DNA from: Nitrososphaerales archaeon TH1177
Lineage (GTDB): Archaea; Thermoproteota; Nitrososphaeria; Nitrososphaerales; Nitrososphaeraceae
DNA: 5,483 bases
NCBI GenBank assembly: GCA_014523515.1
Contig: JAATVJ010000016.1
Span: 1-5,483 of the forward strand
Direction of reading: 5' to 3'
Positions 4,916 through 5,483 of this stretch are shown here, in pieces (within the stretch, counting starts at the first letter, position 1; every line of letters starts with the position of its first letter). A program made the translations under genes and the position numbers. The notes under the pieces are model-generated. The model saw only the letters and a program-made list of their open reading frames with translations. It was not told the origin of the DNA and searched no databases.

Positions 4916-5483
4916 TTACTCCAATTATAAAAGTAGAACATGTAATATCTTTTAGTGATGCAGTATTTGCATTTGCAATAACTCTTATGGCTTTAGCTAT
5001 AGATATACCAGATTTACCAACTAATTTAACACAACCTGAATTAATAGAAAAATTATACGAGCTCTATCCACAATTTGAAAGTTATATTATAAGTTTTGCT
5101 GTAATAGCGATATTCTGGGTATCTTATCATCAAGTCTTTAATCACATCAAAGGATCACATATTACCATGGTGTATCTAAATTTGTTATTTCTTCTATTGA
5201 TAACTCTTTTATCACTTTCTACCTCACTTGTAATAAACTATGGAACATATCAAATTCCTTATGTTATCTATTGTTTTATTGTAATTATGACAAGCTCTTT
5301 ACTTGCAACGATATGGTGGCATGCGACAAAAAATAAACATCTCGTAGATAAAAATTTGCATCCCTTCTTTATAAATGGTATTCTTGTAAACCTTTTGTCT
5401 ATTCCCATAGTTTTTACGATATCCATAATTATTTCATTTGTTAATTTAGATATTGCCGAATATTTTTGGTTGGTAATTGCTCC
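4900..5483 (+). CDS. TMEM175-family (DUF1211) potassium channel, 3' end beyond the window
   Basis: The family comprises membrane proteins that form potassium-selective tetrameric channels, with six helices per subunit in prokaryotic members. The first 194 residues are visible. Helix 1 (about 15-36) carries the hallmark ISFSDAVFAFAITLMALAI (16-34). The next helices are SYIISFAVIAIFWVSYHQVF (61-80), MVYLNLLFLLLITLLSLSTS (90-109), about 119-140, and about 156-181; a sixth begins near 187 and is cut. The family signature RxxxFSD in helix 1 is HVISFSD here (14-20): His14 replaces Arg, while Phe18, Ser19 and Asp20 are kept. The ATG at 4900 is supported by a TATA-like box and by a normal-length N-terminus. 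It stands alone, with codon use matching the AT-rich host. The family call is very secure. Confidence 0.93.
   Translation, partial: MSSGSFTPIIKVEHVISFSDAVFAFAITLMALAIDIPDLPTNLTQPELIEKLYELYPQFESYIISFAVIAIFWVSYHQVFNHIKGSHITMVYLNLLFLLLITLLSLSTSLVINYGTYQIPYVIYCFIVIMTSSLLATIWWHATKNKHLVDKNLHPFFINGILVNLLSIPIVFTISIIISFVNLDIAEYFWLVIA

Overview
The window is very AT-rich DNA that reads like an archaeal chromosome. Several genes have a TATA-like box (TTTTTATA or TTATAAT type) centred about 25-31 bases before the start codon and no Shine-Dalgarno site, which is the layout of leaderless archaeal transcripts. The low GC, the almost exclusive use of AGA for arginine in the DUF421 gene, and the mix of small orphan proteins with DUF421 and TMEM175 membrane proteins suggest a Nitrososphaeria-type (thaumarchaeal, Nitrosocosmicus-like) genome. 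That placement is inferred from style, not from a marker gene.

Layout, left to right. The 5' end of an unrecognised gene runs off the left edge on the minus strand (1-87). Next is a non-coding stretch with its own TATA box, two good hairpins and an oligo-T run (about 151-381), a weak candidate for a structured RNA. A small soluble M48-type zinc metallopeptidase follows on the plus strand (428-1042). After it come an open frame without a start codon (1051-1248) and AT-rich spacer. A DUF421/YetF membrane protein lies on the minus strand (1368-2000). Beyond it are two short, divergently arranged genes: a previously unlisted 54-residue cysteine-containing protein with a GTG start on the minus strand (2070-2234), and a 104-residue orphan on the plus strand (2254-2568). 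They appear to share one TATA element.

About 600 bases of AT-rich spacer then lead to the most distinctive feature: a minus-strand gene of the major royal jelly/Yellow family (six-bladed beta-propeller). It is far richer in GC (about 47-48% in sampled lines, against 20-28% in sampled native lines), uses CGN arginine codons, and has a perfect bacterial AAGGAG ribosome site. Its reading frame is cut by an in-frame TAG just after residue 353, and the same frame then continues with the 29 residues that normally end this family. It therefore looks like a recent acquisition from bacteria now carrying a nonsense mutation (or, less likely, a read-through site). More AT-rich spacer with a terminator-like hairpin follows, then a tiny antisense zinc-ribbon-like frame. 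The window closes with the 5' part of a TMEM175-family potassium channel gene (4900 to the right edge).

No operon links these genes. They are single units with individual promoters, as in an accessory or low-density chromosomal region. I see no CRISPR array, transposase, integrase, tRNA or rRNA.
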